From Gemmatimonadota bacterium (lineage in GTDB: Bacteria; Gemmatimonadota; Gemmatimonadetes; Gemmatimonadales; GWC2-71-9), in the NCBI GenBank assembly GCA_003221085.1, contig QHUD01000112.1, positions 1 through 26,375 of the forward strand: a stretch of DNA of 26,375 bases, in the 5' to 3' direction. The notes under the pieces were generated by a model that searched no databases, had not been told where the DNA came from, and saw only the letters and a list, made by a program, of their open reading frames with translations. The stretch's first letter is position 1. Each line of letters begins with the position of its first letter. Below, piece after piece: positions 24,470-26,375 of this stretch. The translations under genes and the position numbers were made by a program.

Positions 24470-24487
24470 ATGTGACGCGCGTCACAT
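24470..24487. promoter_or_regulatory. Perfect Crp-type operator TGTGA-N6-TCACA
   Basis: ATGTGACGCGCGTCACAT is an 18-bp perfect palindrome whose core TGTGACGCGCGTCACA (24471-24486) equals the classical Crp consensus. It lies 28 nt beyond the 3' end of a Crp/Fnr gene (24516) and 49 nt upstream of the start of zinc-ribbon copy B. The regulator's recognition helix contains SRQTTNR, similar to the SRETVGR of E. coli Crp that reads TGTGA. Control of copy B, or an autoregulatory role, is inferred. Confidence 0.6.
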
Positions 24488-24515
24488 GCCTCGTCAAGAT
24501 GCCTCTGGGGAAGAT

Positions 24516-25205
24516 TCAGCGACCGAGCGAGCGCCGGCCCCCGGCGACGCCGCGCAGCGCGCCGAGGTCGCGCACGTCCACGGCGCGCCGCTTCACCGCG
24601 GCCACACCCGCCCGCGCCAGCCGGCGCAACTGCCGGTTGGTGGTCTGGCGGCTCAGGCTCGCAAAGCCGGCGATGAGCTCTTGACCGACTAGGAGCTGCG
24701 CGCTCGGCGCCGAGCCGTTGTCACCGGAGAACCGTTCGAGCAACAGCAGGACCGTGTGTGCCACACGGCGCAGGGGATCGCGTTGCGCGAGCATCGCGAG
24801 CCGGTCCAACGACGCCGCGCACCGGGAGACGTCGCCGGAGGCGAGCGCAAGTGCGAGGGGCGGATGCGCGGCAACCGCCCGCTCGAACACGTCAGCGGGC
24901 AGCTCCAGGGTGGTGGTGGGGACGAGCGCTGTGGCGTACCGGCTCTCCATCTCCAGCCCCGGCTTGGTCTCCCACAGACGCGGGGACAGCAAGCGGCCGG
25001 GACCGAACACCTCCACGAGGGCGGACGCCGAGCGTCCGGAGGCCACCCGAAGCCCGATCGCACCGTCGCGGATATAAACGTGCCGCGTCCGTTGCTGGGT
25101 GGTATCCCTGTCTAGCCGCTCACCCGCCCCGTAGTGGCGCGTCTCAACGTCGGGCAGTTTGACGATTTCGCTCGCTACCAGCTCCAACCGGCACTCCTTG
25201 AGCAC
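24516..25205 (-). CDS. Crp/Fnr-family transcriptional regulator
   Basis: About 229 residues from GTG 25205; the frame is open to GTG 25319, but the extra 38 residues are Arg/Pro-rich filler and the family is usually 210-240 long. The N-terminal half is a cyclic-nucleotide-binding-like beta roll (YGAGERLDRDTTQQRTRHVY, IRDGAIGLRV, LVEVFGPGRLL). The cAMP phosphate-binding Gly-Glu-x-x-Arg-Ser motif is not clear, so the ligand may differ or be absent. No Fnr-type cysteine cluster is seen. A long dimer helix (about 130-165) precedes the C-terminal winged helix LLVGQELIAGFASLSRQTTN with recognition helix SRQTTNRQLRRLA. It flanks a perfect Crp-type palindrome and lies amid the zinc-ribbon genes, which are plausible targets. 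Confidence 0.9.
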   Translation of the reverse strand: MLKECRLELVASEIVKLPDVETRHYGAGERLDRDTTQQRTRHVYIRDGAIGLRVASGRSASALVEVFGPGRLLSPRLWETKPGLEMESRYATALVPTTTLELPADVFERAVAAHPPLALALASGDVSRCAASLDRLAMLAQRDPLRRVAHTVLLLLERFSGDNGSAPSAQLLVGQELIAGFASLSRQTTNRQLRRLARAGVAAVKRRAVDVRDLGALRGVAGGRRSLGR

Positions 25206-25405
25206 CCATCCTTTGCCGGGACCATTCAAAACCGGGGCCGTGCCCCGGCCCGGCGGCCGTGCGGGCGCGAGCGCGCCGGTGGGCGGCGCTCGTCGCCTGC
25301 GCGACACACCAGTGGCCAACTAACGACGTCGCGCGGGTGCGGCCGTGCGGGCTGCGCGGTGTCGCGGCGGCGACACAGGGCAGGGGAATCACGCCGCTGT
25401 GCATC

Positions 25406-25434
25406 TTGTGCAGTTATCTACCGGCGCGCATTAT
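25406..25434 (+). promoter_or_regulatory. Candidate sigma-70 promoter upstream of the 25457 gene
   Basis: TTGTGC (25406-25411) and CATTAT (25429-25434) with a 17-nt spacer would start transcription near 25441, about 16 nt before ATG 25457. It lies in the 251-nt gap between the divergent Crp/Fnr and small-protein genes. The rest of that gap, 25206-25400, is GC-rich with no clear site. Confidence 0.35.
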
Positions 25435-25456
25435 TCAGTCCGTAGGCACCCGCAGG

Positions 25457-25798
25457 ATGGCGCGCTCGGCGCCGGGCAGGATGACGATGGTCAGCGCGAG
25501 CAGATTCGCAGTTCCGCACGACGCGTCCGAGGAGTTCCGACGCTGCCTGAGGGACCGTGTGCGCTTGGCCCGGGAGCTGGCGGCGCTACGAGCCGGCTTC
25601 GCGACGGTGGCCGAGCACTACGAACGGGTGCTCCGTGATCTGCAGGCGCTCGGCATTGAGCTCGGGATCAGCCCCCAGGACATCGGCCATCCAACGGATC
25701 CCGAGTGGGGCCCGTCCACGTTACTCGTGTACGGGGACGAACGGTTCCTCAAGCACGAGCAAACGGTGATCGATCAGCTGCTGCACAAGCTGCCGTAA
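25457..25798 (+). CDS. Small soluble protein of unknown function
   Basis: 113 residues if ATG 25457 is used; ATG 25481 or 25487 (AGG six nt before the latter) would give 105 or 103. No signal peptide or membrane segment is seen. The middle is a charged helix (FRRCLRDRVRLARELAAL, RAGFATVAEHYERVLRDLQA) likely to form a coiled coil. The end is a compact segment (GISPQDIGHPTDPEWGPSTL, LVYGDERFLKHEQTVIDQLL). I recognise no family. It is divergent from the Crp/Fnr gene with a plausible promoter between them and convergent with zinc-ribbon copy C (16 nt apart). It may belong to the same regulatory island. Confidence 0.7.
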   Translation: MARSAPGRMTMVSASRFAVPHDASEEFRRCLRDRVRLARELAALRAGFATVAEHYERVLRDLQALGIELGISPQDIGHPTDPEWGPSTLLVYGDERFLKHEQTVIDQLLHKLP

Positions 25799-25814
25799 CG
25801 GCTCGCAGCCCTCC

Positions 25815-26192
25815 CTACTCCTCCGTCAAATAGCGCTCGTCCCACGCCACCGCAAAGACTTCCCGGCAGCGGGGGCAGGCCAGCGTTGCGGGGCTCCCCG
25901 GGAGGGGGGCGCGGGCGCGACATCCGGGGCAGACGCCATAGGGCGCGCCCAGCTCGGGCGGCAGTTTCGCGGGATCGCGCGGCCGAGGCACGACGGACCA
26001 CCGGGTCGGCGGGCCGAGGACCAGCTCGAGCAGGCGCCGCGGTACGGCGACCGCGCAGCGCTGCACGTCGAGAAAAACCTCGGAGGGCGCGAATCCCGTG
26101 ACGCGGTACCACGTGCCTCGGCGGAGTCCGCAGTCCGCCTCCACGCGTAACCGCGCCCACGCCAGCCGTAGCTCTTGCAGGGCTTCATCCAT
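25815..26192 (-). CDS. Small zinc-ribbon protein, copy C
   Basis: 125 residues from ATG 26192 (no Shine-Dalgarno sequence). It aligns end to end with copy A: AWARLRVEADCGLRRGTWYR (11-30), VFLDVQRCAVAVPRRLLEL, TRWSVVPRPRDPAKLP (63-78), zinc cysteines C88, C91, C106 and C109, and the ending EVFAVAWDERYL. Identity is confined to the structural motifs while loops differ, so A and C are old paralogs rather than a recent duplication. Function is unknown. Its intact reading frame and conserved cysteines show selection. It lies at the edge of the window; nothing else is recognised between 26193 and 26375 except repeated CTTGT/ACAAG half-sites. Confidence 0.87.
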   Translation of the reverse strand: MDEALQELRLAWARLRVEADCGLRRGTWYRVTGFAPSEVFLDVQRCAVAVPRRLLELVLGPPTRWSVVPRPRDPAKLPPELGAPYGVCPGCRARAPLPGSPATLACPRCREVFAVAWDERYLTEE

Positions 26193-26286
26193 CGTGAGAT
26201 CGGTGTCGAGACTGTCGGGTCGCCCTCAAGATGTCGCATCGGGCGTCACGGTGCTAGAGCGCCTTTGCGGCACAGGGCGGGAACGG

Positions 26287-26312
26287 ACAAGTCTTGTAAA
26301 GCGGAACACAAG
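26287..26312. promoter_or_regulatory. Cluster of ACAAG/CTTGT half-sites upstream of zinc-ribbon copy C
   Basis: ACAAG (26287-26291), CTTGT (26293-26297) and ACAAG (26308-26312) form two overlapping inverted repeats, one with a 1-nt and one with a 10-nt spacer, about 100 nt upstream of copy C. This could be a regulator binding site; no known consensus was matched. Confidence 0.3.
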
Positions 26313-26375
26313 CCACTACTGTGCGGTGTGCAGAACGAGCAGTTCCCTTAAGGTTGGGACGAGGCGTCCGGTGGG

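Overview
The window is 26.4 kb of very GC-rich, densely coded DNA from a Gram-negative bacterium. Outer-membrane barrels, signal peptides, Tat export, a type IV pilus/type II secretion ATPase and solitary trpE, clpX, clpP and tig genes are all present. The gene style (secreted S9 and M20 peptidases, FHA-GAF-cyclase, many GTG starts, weak or missing Shine-Dalgarno sequences) fits an uncultured soil-type lineage such as Gemmatimonadota. That placement is an inference; no rRNA or tRNA gene is present to settle it.

Layout. 1-206: 3' end of maf. 188-3352 (minus): an FHA-GAF-class III cyclase and trpE. 3424-8620 (plus): an outer-membrane barrel protein, a GC-skewed inverted-repeat array, a PilB/GspE ATPase fused to a receiver-like domain, a Nudix hydrolase and an alkyltransferase-like protein. 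8542-10671 (minus): a hybrid histidine kinase. 10777-13849 (plus): a tight four-gene cluster of porin, FMN-binding protein, four-helix membrane protein and Tat-exported ApbE, which looks like an extracytoplasmic flavinylation/electron-transfer unit. 13881-18297 (minus): engB, clpX, clpP, tig and a YetF/DUF421 membrane protein; tig-clpP-clpX-engB is a protein-quality-control block. 18575-19222 (plus): a secreted protein of unknown function behind a hairpin-rich leader. 19296-22757 (minus): an M20 amidohydrolase followed 3 nt later by an S9 peptidase gene broken by an amber codon. 22866-26192: an unusual cluster of a duplicated-module membrane-anchored protein, three copies of a small zinc-ribbon protein (one broken), a CheY-like regulator, a Crp/Fnr regulator and one small unknown protein, with a perfect TGTGA-N6-TCACA palindrome inside the cluster.

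The least explained features are the following. (1) The zinc-ribbon family with three copies in 3 kb beside a Crp/Fnr gene and its likely operator. (2) A 28-bp palindrome present twice, once at the start of apbE and once read in frame inside the essential GTPase gene engB. (3) A second palindromic element that supplies the C-terminus of EngB. (4) At least four places where a conserved protein segment of roughly 25-40 residues is cleanly missing (twice in the pilus ATPase/receiver fusion, once in the S9 peptidase, once in a zinc-ribbon copy); these are either real short deletions or an assembly artefact. (5) A decameric AGGTT array facing its own inverted copy upstream of the pilus ATPase gene.

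No CRISPR array, insertion sequence, rRNA or tRNA gene was recognised. No gene-free stretch exceeds 300 bases. The largest gaps, about 18298-18574 and 25206-25456, are described below.
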